Below are positions 1 through 5,733 of a stretch of DNA of 6,356 nt, piece by piece. Both the position numbers and the translations under genes were made by a program. A model generated the notes under the pieces. It saw only the letters and a program-made list of their open reading frames with translations. It did no database searches and was not told where the DNA came from. This DNA comes from Thermoanaerobaculia bacterium (GTDB taxonomy: Bacteria; Acidobacteriota; Thermoanaerobaculia; Multivoradales; UBA5704), in contig JAICSG010000247.1 in the NCBI GenBank assembly GCA_025937035.1, forward strand, positions 1 through 6,356, in the 5' to 3' direction. Position 1 is the first letter of the stretch. Each line of letters begins with the position of its first letter.

Positions 1-343
1 CCTTGCCCTCGCGCGGCTCGATCACCACCAGCGTATTGCCGAGCAGCGCGAACGCACCCCCGGCGCGCACCTTCCCCGCCTTCTCCAGCCGCTCCATCTG
101 GGCCCGGTTGGCCGAGATGAAGACCCCGGCGGGAGCCCCGGCCTCGATCTGGCGGGCGAGGTCGTTCGAGCCGGCGTAGTTGAAACGGACCGGTCCGCCT
201 CCACCCGCCTCATAAACCTTGCCGATCTCCGTCAGAGCGTCCGAGAGCGAGGCCGCCGCGAAGACGAGGGTCTCCTGTTTCTGAGCGGCCACCGGAAGGG
301 CAAGGCAGAAAACGAGAATGGCGCTGAGCCAGCGTGCGATCAT
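1..343 (-). CDS. modA: Molybdate ABC transporter periplasmic binding protein ModA, 5' part (runs off the window)
   Basis: This is the solute-binding protein of a molybdate/tungstate ABC importer. It captures the oxyanion in the periplasm and delivers it to the ModB-ModC permease. The first 114 residues are present. Residues 1-20 form a signal peptide with a VAA cleavage site before Q21. The mature part opens with LVFAAASLSDAL (26-37), followed by FNYAGSNDLARQIEAGAPAG (54-73) and VFISAN (74-79). These are the two serine-bearing ligand loops of the ModA family (S32 and S59). A GAGGA Shine-Dalgarno lies 5 bases before the ATG at 343. The porin gene ends 19 bp upstream, so the two genes are very probably co-transcribed. 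modB and modC would be expected just beyond base 1. Molybdate and tungstate cannot be told apart from this part. The family call is secure. Confidence 0.93.
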   Translation of the reverse strand, partial: MIARWLSAILVFCLALPVAAQKQETLVFAAASLSDALTEIGKVYEAGGGGPVRFNYAGSNDLARQIEAGAPAGVFISANRAQMERLEKAGKVRAGGAFALLGNTLVVIEPREGK

Positions 344-362
344 GGCGTTCCTCAGAGTATCC

Positions 363-1457
363 TCAAAACAGGGCCTGGAGACGCAGCAGGATTTTATTCT
401 GCGCATCGCTGTTTCCGGGCAGATCCGTGCGCATGTAGTCGAGCTGCAGCTTCAGGTTGTTCCCCTTGATGTAGTAATTCAGCCCAGCCGTGCCGGTGCT
501 CACCTCGTTGCTCGCGATCGAGCGCGAGGGGTCGAACGTCTCATATTTGATCACCGCCTGGAGCTTCTTCGGCACCAGGAACACTCCGGCCTGCGCGTAC
601 CAGCCGTCGGAATCGAAGCTCGCCGCCGGCCGCCGGTTGGTGGGCTCGAAGCGGACCCGCAGATACTCCGCCCAGAACGAGACGGGGCCGATCTCCACCT
701 GGCTGTCCACGCCGTAGCCGTGGCGCTTGCCGGAGAAAAGGCCCGCCTCGAAGCCGAGATCGGGGAGCGACAGAGAGGTGTCCTCCGATTGGAAAACATT
801 TCCGCCGACCGACCACGCCGCCGGGCCGCTCCCCTTCCAGGGGGTGACCGCCAGCCGCCCCGCCCACAAAAACTTGCTGTTGTCGTTGGCGCTGTTGTTG
901 ACGCCGTTGCCGTTGAACACGCCCACCGCGTAGGAGAGGCGTTTGTCCAGGAGCTCCCCACCCACCTGGGCCCCGAGCTGCCGGCTCAGCGTCAGCCGGT
1001 CGTTGACCAGGCTGCGCTCGATGGTCAGCAGGCGCGGATCGGCGTAGAGCTGCTCGAAGCCGAACGGCGTCTTGAATTGGCCGGCGCGGACGTTGGCGAA
1101 GGCGTAGCGGTTCCAGTTGACGTAGCCGTCCGTCATCTGGGCCCGCAGCCCGTTGGTGCTGCCGAGGGTCCCCGCGAGATCGAATTCGAGGCGGAAATCG
1201 AATTGCTCGGCGAAGGCGCCCGTGGCGTTCAGGCGGGCCCGTCGCAGGTAGAAGCGGTCCTCGCCGGTGGCCGGAAACCGCGAATCCCCCCGATCGCCGT
1301 CCTCGAATTGGACCTGGAGCAGGCCGCCGAGCGTCAGCGACGCCTCGCCGCCCGCGGCCTGCACGGTGATGCTCCCCTTCTCCTGGCCGAAGGCGGCGAC
1401 CGCCATCAGCGCCAGGACACAGCTCGACATCACCCCGCGAAGATACACGGGCTTCAT
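363..1457 (-). CDS. Outer-membrane porin of the phosphate-selective OprP/OprO family
   Basis: This is a 364-residue beta-barrel anion porin of the Porin_O_P type. Residues 1-24 are a signal peptide (hydrophobic core VLALMAVAAFG, cleavage probably after A-F-G24). Family hallmarks follow in order: a first strand GGLLQVQFEDG (44-54), RFYLRRARLN (68-77), FDFRLEFDLAG (86-96), DGYVNW (110-115) and RAGQFKTPFGFEQL (124-137). Alternating beta-strand patterns continue to a C-terminal phenylalanine (LLRLQALF), the signal used for BAM-dependent insertion. It is somewhat shorter than characterised OprP. OprP itself transports phosphate. Here the gene lies 19 bp before modA and directly after a ModE remnant, so molybdate or tungstate is a reasonable guess at substrate, but this is inference. 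The ATG overlaps the remnant's stop as ATGA, and the nearest Shine-Dalgarno-like GAGG lies inside the remnant, 7 bases upstream. M10 is a possible alternative start but would shorten the signal peptide. Confidence 0.9.
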   Translation of the reverse strand: MKPVYLRGVMSSCVLALMAVAAFGQEKGSITVQAAGGEASLTLGGLLQVQFEDGDRGDSRFPATGEDRFYLRRARLNATGAFAEQFDFRLEFDLAGTLGSTNGLRAQMTDGYVNWNRYAFANVRAGQFKTPFGFEQLYADPRLLTIERSLVNDRLTLSRQLGAQVGGELLDKRLSYAVGVFNGNGVNNSANDNSKFLWAGRLAVTPWKGSGPAAWSVGGNVFQSEDTSLSLPDLGFEAGLFSGKRHGYGVDSQVEIGPVSFWAEYLRVRFEPTNRRPAASFDSDGWYAQAGVFLVPKKLQAVIKYETFDPSRSIASNEVSTGTAGLNYYIKGNNLKLQLDYMRTDLPGNSDAQNKILLRLQALF

Positions 1458-1576
1458 AGGACGGCCTCGGCGATCGTGCCGGTCCGGCCGATCTGCTCCA
1501 GCAGGGCCACCTTGCCGGGACCGAGAGCGATCTCCTCGCCGTGCAGGACCCGCAGGCGGGGCTTGAGCTCGTTCAT
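1454..1576 (-). pseudogene. modE: Truncated ModE-type molybdate-responsive regulator (N-terminal remnant, 40 codons)
   Basis: A short open frame of 40 codons reads MNELKPRLRVLHGEEIALG at its start, then PGKVALLEQIGRTGTIAEAVL and a TGA stop. The pattern L(R)VL-GEEIALGPGK-LLE-I--TG-I-EA is the opening of the winged helix-turn-helix domain of ModE-family regulators, which sense molybdate and control mod operons. Intact members continue into a second helix and a recognition helix (AxxxGxSYxxAW) and are at least about 110 residues long. Here the frame stops inside the second helix, so it cannot bind DNA in the usual way. The TGA overlaps the porin ATG (ATGA). The upstream gene ends 11 bp before this start. 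I see no continuation in other frames, because the porin coding sequence begins at once. An internal deletion that joined the modE 5' end to the porin start is the simplest reading. A retained translational-coupling leader peptide is the alternative. Confidence 0.75.
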
Positions 1577-1587
1577 TTCCGCTTCGC

Positions 1588-1902
1588 CTACTCCGTGAAT
1601 TCCATGAGAACGAAGTCTCTCGCTCCCGGTGGTCCGGCGATATAAAGGCGGCAGCGGTCCTCTCGCGTCACCTCGAGCTGAAACTTGAGGAAGGGGCAGC
1701 AGAGGCGCTCCAGTCCCAGGAGCTCGCCGAGCTCGGCCAGCTCAGCCGGGTCCGCCGGCAGGGAGAGCCAGACGCCGTCGTCCGTCTCGGCCTCCCGGGC
1801 CCACCGGGCGCGGAATTTCCGCAGGAGCTCCTGCTCGCGCCGGCGCTGGGTCTCGTTCAGGCGCGAGAGATCACAGGCGATGGGAATTTGTTGATCGATC
1901 AT
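1588..1902 (-). CDS. Small CCPF-motif protein of unknown function
   Basis: This is a 104-residue soluble protein with no signal peptide or membrane segment. It has an early cysteine (IACDLSRL, C10), a highly charged helix (residues 16-40, rich in R and E), a leucine/glutamate-rich helix (53-67) and then the motif LERLCCPFLKF (64-74) with vicinal cysteines C68-C69. A short beta-rich tail follows, with C84 and GPPGARDFV. I recognise the ERxCCPFLxF...GPxGxxxF pattern as a recurring small family without an assigned role, seen in several phyla. The vicinal cysteines suggest metal or thiol chemistry, but no function can be assigned. It starts 20 bp after the upstream gene and ends 11 bp before the modE remnant, so it sits within the presumed mod operon. 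The Shine-Dalgarno is weak (AGAGAG, about 5 bases upstream of the ATG). Confidence 0.78.
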   Translation of the reverse strand: MIDQQIPIACDLSRLNETQRRREQELLRKFRARWAREAETDDGVWLSLPADPAELAELGELLGLERLCCPFLKFQLEVTREDRCRLYIAGPPGARDFVLMEFTE

Positions 1903-1922
1903 CCGGCTCTCTTTTGTCCTGG

Positions 1923-2726
1923 TCAGTGAGCTTTGCTTTTGGAATTCTTGGCCGCCATCTTCTGGAGCGCTCCGAGCACGGAGTTGCTGGCCAGAAGCGG
2001 GGGCCCCAGCGGATGCGCGCCGTTGATGTCGGGGCCGTACGCTTCCGCGATGTAGGCTCCTCCATAGGTCAAGACGGTCACCCGAAAATGATCCCTCTCC
2101 AGTCCGGACGATTGGTGTTGAGGAGAAACCGGAGCGCTCTTGACCAGAGGCGCGGCGGCCCGCAAAAGATCCTGAATCGCCTTGGCGATCTCAGGGTCGC
2201 TCCCCGGCGACTCCCAAATCGTCACGGCGCCCTGTCCGCCCAACCAGCGCGCCCGCCCATCCTCATAGACGGCGAGCGTGCCGACTCCAGACTCCGCAAG
2301 GCTCAGCTCACAGACGACGCCCCGCACCTTATCGGCGGACTGCGGGTCCGGCCGCTCGCCAAGGTCCCGCAGGGCCCTCCACGCCAGAAGCCGGATCCGG
2401 GTTTCCGGGTTGTCCAGGAGCGCCCTCAGGTCCTTCCTGGCCTCTTCGGCCTTGCCCTGACGCACTTGGGATTGCGCTGCCGCGAGCCGTCCGAAAGGGC
2501 TGTCGGCGGGCTGTTTCTTCTGGCTGGCGAGCTCCGCGCTCTTCTCCAGCGGGGCATCGGCGAAGAGCAGCTCCTTGAAGCTCTCGAAACCCGCCGGCCC
2601 GCTCGGGGCGGGCTTTCCCTGCGGCGGAGCCATCGGCTGGGCCTCCGCGCGGGACCCGCGAACGAAACGGACGGCCAGAACGAGGACGACAAGCACGACC
2701 AACGTGGCCAGGATTCCGGCTTTCAT
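1923..2726 (-). CDS. Membrane-anchored protein of unknown function, head of the mod-containing operon
   Basis: This 267-residue protein has one N-terminal hydrophobic segment (residues 3-19, rich in V and L) followed by RFVRGSR, consistent with an uncleaved anchor. A Pro/Ala-rich linker (31-45) leads to a charged, Gln/Ala-rich helical stretch (47-125) including EEARKDLRALLDNPETRIRL, which resembles one or two helical-repeat units. The C-terminal half (about 133-255) looks like a compact alpha/beta domain: VRGVVCELSLAESGVGTLAV, then YEDGRARWLGGQGAVTIWES and later FRVTVLTYGGAYIAEA. This GVV-E-----G---LAVY-DG-ARW arrangement recurs in uncharacterised proteins, but I cannot name a function. A strong Shine-Dalgarno (AGGGGGAG) supports the start. 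It is followed after 20 bp by the CCPF gene and preceded by 134 bp of non-coding DNA, so it is probably the first gene of the operon. Confidence 0.85.
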   Translation of the reverse strand: MKAGILATLVVLVVLVLAVRFVRGSRAEAQPMAPPQGKPAPSGPAGFESFKELLFADAPLEKSAELASQKKQPADSPFGRLAAAQSQVRQGKAEEARKDLRALLDNPETRIRLLAWRALRDLGERPDPQSADKVRGVVCELSLAESGVGTLAVYEDGRARWLGGQGAVTIWESPGSDPEIAKAIQDLLRAAAPLVKSAPVSPQHQSSGLERDHFRVTVLTYGGAYIAEAYGPDINGAHPLGPPLLASNSVLGALQKMAAKNSKSKAH

Positions 2727-2772
2727 CAGCTCTCCCCCTGATCAGACAGACGTCTCGGAAGCTGGTGCCGGG

Positions 2773-2778
2773 ATTCTA
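2773..2778 (-). promoter_or_regulatory. Candidate -10 element in the gap upstream of the mod-containing operon
   Basis: The 134-bp gap between glgC and the gene at 2726 contains TAGAAT on the minus strand (5 of 6 matches to TATAAT), about 46 bp before the ATG. No convincing -35 hexamer stands at the usual distance. The same gap has a locally AT-rich stretch (2811-2838) with the 8-bp palindrome CGTATACG at 2831-2838. A promoter is expected somewhere here because the spacing rules out tight coupling to glgC, but this particular assignment is weak. Confidence 0.22.
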
Positions 2779-2860
2779 ACGCGTCCACCCGCCTCCGGCT
2801 CGTTCTCCCAAATTAGCGCACCACCTAAAACGTATACGCCCCCTCGTTCCCGGGCGGCGC

Positions 2861-4078
2861 TCACTCCTCCGGCTCCACCCGCGCCCCCGCCTCGATCCAC
2901 GCCCCGTCAGGAATCTTGATCCCTTGTCCGATCAGAGCGATATTGCCATCCCGTTCGCCGATCACCGCCCCCGTCCCCACCTCCACGCCGACGTCGAGAA
3001 TGGCCCTTTCGATCCGGGCTCCGGAGCGGACGACGGTCTCGTGGAGGAGGATCGAATCGCGGATCTCGGCCCCGGGCTCCACGATCACCCCGGGGGCGAG
3101 CACTGAATGGTCCACCCGGCCGGCGACGCGGCAGCCGGAGGCCACGAAGCTGCCGTCGACGCGCGCCGCCGCGTCGATCCGGGCCGGGAGGCGCTGCGGG
3201 CCGGTGGTGAGGATGGGCCAGCCCGGATCGTCGGGCACGATCGGCGGCTCGGGCGCCAGAAGATCCATGTGTCCCTGCCAGTAGCTGTCGACCGTGCCGA
3301 CGTCCCGCCAGTATCCCTCCAGGCGGAAGTCGAAGACGTTCCCCTCCGCCACCAGGCGGGGGAGCAGCTTGTCGCCGAAGTCCTTGAGGGACGGGCCGTC
3401 CTCCTCCTTGTCTTTTCCCTTGTCTTTTCCGCCCTCCGCCGCGAGCGCGTCCAGGGTGTCAAGGAGCTTGCGGGCATCGTAGGCGAAGACCTCGGTCGTC
3501 ACCAGATCGCTCCTGGGGGATTCGGGCTTGTATTCGAAGCCGGTCACCCGCCCGTCGCCACCCACCTCGACCACCCCGAAGCGGCACGCCTGCTCGCGGG
3601 GTACCCGGGTGGAGACCAGCGTCAGGTCGGCCTTTCGATCGCGATGGCGGTCGAGCACGTCCCGATAGTCGAGCCGGTAAATGTGATCGGAGCTGAGGAC
3701 CAGGAGGACGTCAGGATCGAATTCGCGGATCAGCGTGCGCTGACGCCAGATCGCGTCGGCATTCCCTTGGGCGAAGCCCCCCTCCTCCTCGCCGTGCTTG
3801 CGCTGGTTGGGCGGCAGGACCTGGAGGCCGCCGTAGGTGCGGTCGAGATCCCAGGGCCGGCCATTCGAGAGGTGCTCGTTGAGCGAGTGGAGCTCGTACT
3901 GCTCGACCACCCAGACGTCCGAGAGGCCGCTGTGGACGCAATGGCTCAGCGGAAAGTCGATCAACCGGTAGACCCCGGCGAACGGCGTCACCGGCTTCGC
4001 CCGCTTGCGGGTCAGGGTTTCGAGCCGGCCGCCCGTGCCGCCGGCGAGGATCAGAGCCAGAACCTTCTCGCGCGCCAT
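2861..4078 (-). CDS. glgC: Glucose-1-phosphate adenylyltransferase (ADP-glucose pyrophosphorylase) family enzyme
   Basis: The predicted reaction is glucose-1-phosphate plus ATP to ADP-glucose and pyrophosphate, the committed step of bacterial glycogen synthesis. The 405-residue protein has the nucleotidyltransferase signature LAGGTGGRL (11-19) with RAKP (26-29) and PFAGVYRLIDFPLSH (32-46). It also has LSSDHIYRLDY (128-138) carrying the expected catalytic aspartate (D131), FGVVEV (168-172), and EGYWRDVGTVDSYW (254-267). A left-handed beta-helix tail of hexapeptide-like repeats fills about 300-400. Two sites differ from textbook GlgC: SSDH replaces the usual GDH context, and FEYKP (181-185) replaces the F-x-E-K-P sugar-phosphate motif. 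This points to a divergent GlgC-like subfamily. A charged insert GKDKGKDKEED (217-227) comes from a 12-bp tandem duplication. The open frame extends upstream to 4336, but that part overlaps the carbonic anhydrase gene. The ATG at 4078 has a good GGGAGG Shine-Dalgarno and the conserved N-terminus. Confidence 0.92.
   Translation of the reverse strand: MAREKVLALILAGGTGGRLETLTRKRAKPVTPFAGVYRLIDFPLSHCVHSGLSDVWVVEQYELHSLNEHLSNGRPWDLDRTYGGLQVLPPNQRKHGEEEGGFAQGNADAIWRQRTLIREFDPDVLLVLSSDHIYRLDYRDVLDRHRDRKADLTLVSTRVPREQACRFGVVEVGGDGRVTGFEYKPESPRSDLVTTEVFAYDARKLLDTLDALAAEGGKDKGKDKEEDGPSLKDFGDKLLPRLVAEGNVFDFRLEGYWRDVGTVDSYWQGHMDLLAPEPPIVPDDPGWPILTTGPQRLPARIDAAARVDGSFVASGCRVAGRVDHSVLAPGVIVEPGAEIRDSILLHETVVRSGARIERAILDVGVEVGTGAVIGERDGNIALIGQGIKIPDGAWIEAGARVEPEE
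3407..3430 (-). repeat. Perfect 12-bp tandem duplication inside glgC
   Basis: Two identical 12-bp units (CTTGTCTTTTCC on the plus strand) lie head to tail. On the coding strand they add GKDK-GKDK to a lysine/aspartate-rich loop between the catalytic domain and the FDFRLEGYW motif. Unit length is a multiple of three, so the frame is kept. Perfect identity suggests a recent slippage event or an unstable microsatellite-like tract. Confidence 0.9.
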
Positions 4079-4125
4079 CGCCAGACCTCCCGGGGAGCGG
4101 CGATGCAAGGGGCGGGCCTCGGGGC

Positions 4126-4773
<648 letters not shown>

Positions 4774-4864
4774 TTCGGGGTCCCCAGGAGCAAAGCCGTT
4801 CTCAGGACGGCGGCCTCAGCCTATCAGAGAAGGGCCGGCAGGCCACCTTCCCACTTTTTGGGCT

Positions 4865-5305
4865 CTACCGCGGCGGTGCCGCCTTGTCCTGACAAGACCG
4901 GTGGCGCACGTTGTGATAGCGCATCACCGAGGCTCCCTGCTGGACCACGAGGGTCTTGCCTTCGAAGTGGTAGCTGCTCTCGGTCCTGCCATAGCCGACG
5001 TTGGTCGCGAGCTTGCCATCGGAGGCCGTGTACCAGCCTCCATCGGCGGCATAGACGGGCAGGATCAACAGGAGGATCATGGACCGCCCCCTGAAAGTGC
5101 AATCGCAGTTGTAGGTGAGGCTCTCGGAGCCCGGGCCGAGTTGCGACATGTGGACGCCGGACATCCACGTTCCGATCAGGCGGTCGTCGCGGTCGCAGGG
5201 CAGTTGCGGCGGCTTGGGCCTCCCAGGAGGCACCCCGGTATAGCAACCTCCGAGCGCACATCCCCCGAGACCTAGAATCAGGAAAACGATCGCGCCTTTC
5301 CTCAT
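4865..5305 (-). CDS. Small predicted lipoprotein of unknown function
   Basis: This is a 146-residue protein with an export signal (MRKGAIVFLILGLGGC). Two possible lipobox cysteines stand close together, LGGC at C16 and LGGC at C21; C16 is the likelier lipidation site. A proline-rich stretch (25-36) leads to C37 and then LIGTW (43-47), a CDC pair (C67, C69), GGWYT (89-93) and GRTESSYHFEGKTLVVQQG (106-124). The GTW start and the short alternating strands with W-Y and Y-x-F-x-G-x-x-L recall small lipocalin-like beta-barrels, but the similarity is only by eye. Cysteines 37, 67, 69 and 138 could form disulfides outside the cytoplasm. GGAGG stands 9 bases before the ATG. The gene is followed after 91 bp by can, with no clear terminator between them. 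Confidence 0.75.
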   Translation of the reverse strand: MRKGAIVFLILGLGGCALGGCYTGVPPGRPKPPQLPCDRDDRLIGTWMSGVHMSQLGPGSESLTYNCDCTFRGRSMILLLILPVYAADGGWYTASDGKLATNVGYGRTESSYHFEGKTLVVQQGASVMRYHNVRHRSCQDKAAPPR

Positions 5306-5308
5306 CGA

Positions 5309-5322
5309 CGTGGTCCTCCACG
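5309..5322 (-). promoter_or_regulatory. Hairpin that presents the lipoprotein Shine-Dalgarno in its loop
   Basis: On the minus strand CGTGGAGGACCACG can fold into a 5-bp stem (CGTGG/CCACG) with an AGGA loop, ending 3 bases before the ATG at 5305. The Shine-Dalgarno GGAGGA is thus half in the stem and half in the loop, which could modulate translation. The element TCCTCCACGA (5314-5323, plus strand) is repeated exactly at 5354-5363. The pairing is visible in the sequence, but any regulatory role is inference. Confidence 0.35.
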
Positions 5323-5345
5323 AGCCGGATGGGGAATCGAGCTCG

Positions 5346-5351
5346 GATATA
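5346..5351 (-). promoter_or_regulatory. Weak candidate -10 for the lipoprotein gene
   Basis: TATATC on the minus strand lies about 41 bp before the lipoprotein ATG, in one of the few AT-rich spots of the region. No good -35 stands 16-18 bp upstream; TGGAAC at 18 bp matches only half of the consensus. The call rests mostly on position. Confidence 0.2.
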
Positions 5352-5403
5352 TCTCCTCCACGACCACGCGTTCCAGCGTTCTACTCAGGCATCTTATCAG
5401 GTC

Positions 5404-5445
5404 CGGCGTACCCCATTCGCCTCGCGAGGCGGGCCATGTACGCCG
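5404..5445. repeat. Left-edge palindromic module of the tandem array
   Basis: An 8-bp outer stem CGGCGTAC (5404-5411) pairs with GTACGCCG (5438-5445). It encloses the perfect 14-bp palindrome CGCCTCGCGAGGCG (5418-5431). The same 14-bp palindrome returns at 5689-5702, at the right end of the array. The left end looks like the tail of a diverged repeat unit (TCCGGCGTA...CCTCGCGAGGCG). It could form a cruciform in DNA or a stem-loop in RNA. Confidence 0.75.
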
Positions 5446-5447
5446 AA

Positions 5448-5697
5448 AGGCGAGCCTTCACAGATCCGGAACGAACGGCGCGCGCCGGATCTTGCGCGGA
5501 CTGGAATCCGGCGTGGCTCACCCGCGCCGCGAGGCGAGCCTCACAGATCCGGGGCGCGAGGCTCACGCCGGATCTTGGACGGCTCGGAATCCGGCGTGGC
5601 TCATCCGCCCCGCGAGGCGAGCCTCACAGATCCGGGGCGCGAGGCCCGCGCCGGATCTTGGACGGCTCGGAATCCGGCGTGGCTCATCCGCCTCGCG
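5448..5697. repeat. Tandem array of three 83-84 bp structured repeat units
   Basis: Three head-to-tail units occupy 5448-5531 (84 bp), 5532-5614 (83 bp) and 5615-5697 (83 bp), each opening with AGGCGAGCCT. Units 2 and 3 differ at 3 positions; unit 1 differs from unit 2 at about 14 positions plus one inserted base. Every unit contains AGATCCGG, a 15-nt loop, then CCGGATCT (5462-5469/5485-5492, 5545-5552/5568-5575, 5628-5635/5651-5658). The loop sequence varies, but the stem and loop length do not. In unit 2 a competing stem CACGCCGGAT/ATCCGGCGTG (5564-5573/5589-5598) also has a 15-nt loop. The opening mini-hairpin is AAGGC-GA-GCCTT in unit 1 and GAGGC-GA-GCCTC in units 2 and 3, a compensatory base-pair change. 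The plus strand is open in all frames, but the unit length is not a multiple of three and the same peptides recur in different frames, so it is not coding. No known repeat family is recognised. Confidence 0.9.
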
Positions 5698-5733
5698 AGG
5701 CGAGCCTCCCACGCCGCGAGGCGAAAGCCTCAC
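5697..5733. repeat. Right-edge module of the array, with a GAAA-loop hairpin
   Basis: After the third unit the sequence departs from the repeat and matches the left edge instead. Both edges have the form GAGGCG-GCC-(4 nt)-ACGCCG-AGGCGA-GCC-CAC (left copy 5426-5461). The right copy contains GAGGCGAAAGCCTC (5718-5731), a perfect 5-bp stem closed by a GAAA tetraloop, a GNRA-type loop known to be very stable in RNA. The matching edges give the array defined boundaries. Confidence 0.7.

Noticed and set aside
318..1598. 426-codon open frame on the plus strand, opposite the porin
   Set aside because: It is antisense to a clear OprP-family porin with signal peptide and C-terminal Phe. Long antisense frames are expected in GC-rich DNA, and the product is Arg/Ala/Leu-rich with no recognisable domain.
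1914..2741. 275-codon open frame on the plus strand
   Set aside because: It mirrors the membrane-anchored protein gene on the minus strand, which has a strong Shine-Dalgarno, a TM anchor and a recurring domain pattern. The plus-strand product looks like GC-driven noise.
4774..4864. Terminator between the lipoprotein gene and can
   Set aside because: Only a 4-bp GGCC/GGCC stem followed by CTTCTCT is present, too weak to call.
5404..5733. CRISPR array
   Set aside because: The repeated unit is about 83 bp throughout with no unique spacers between short repeats, and no cas genes are nearby.
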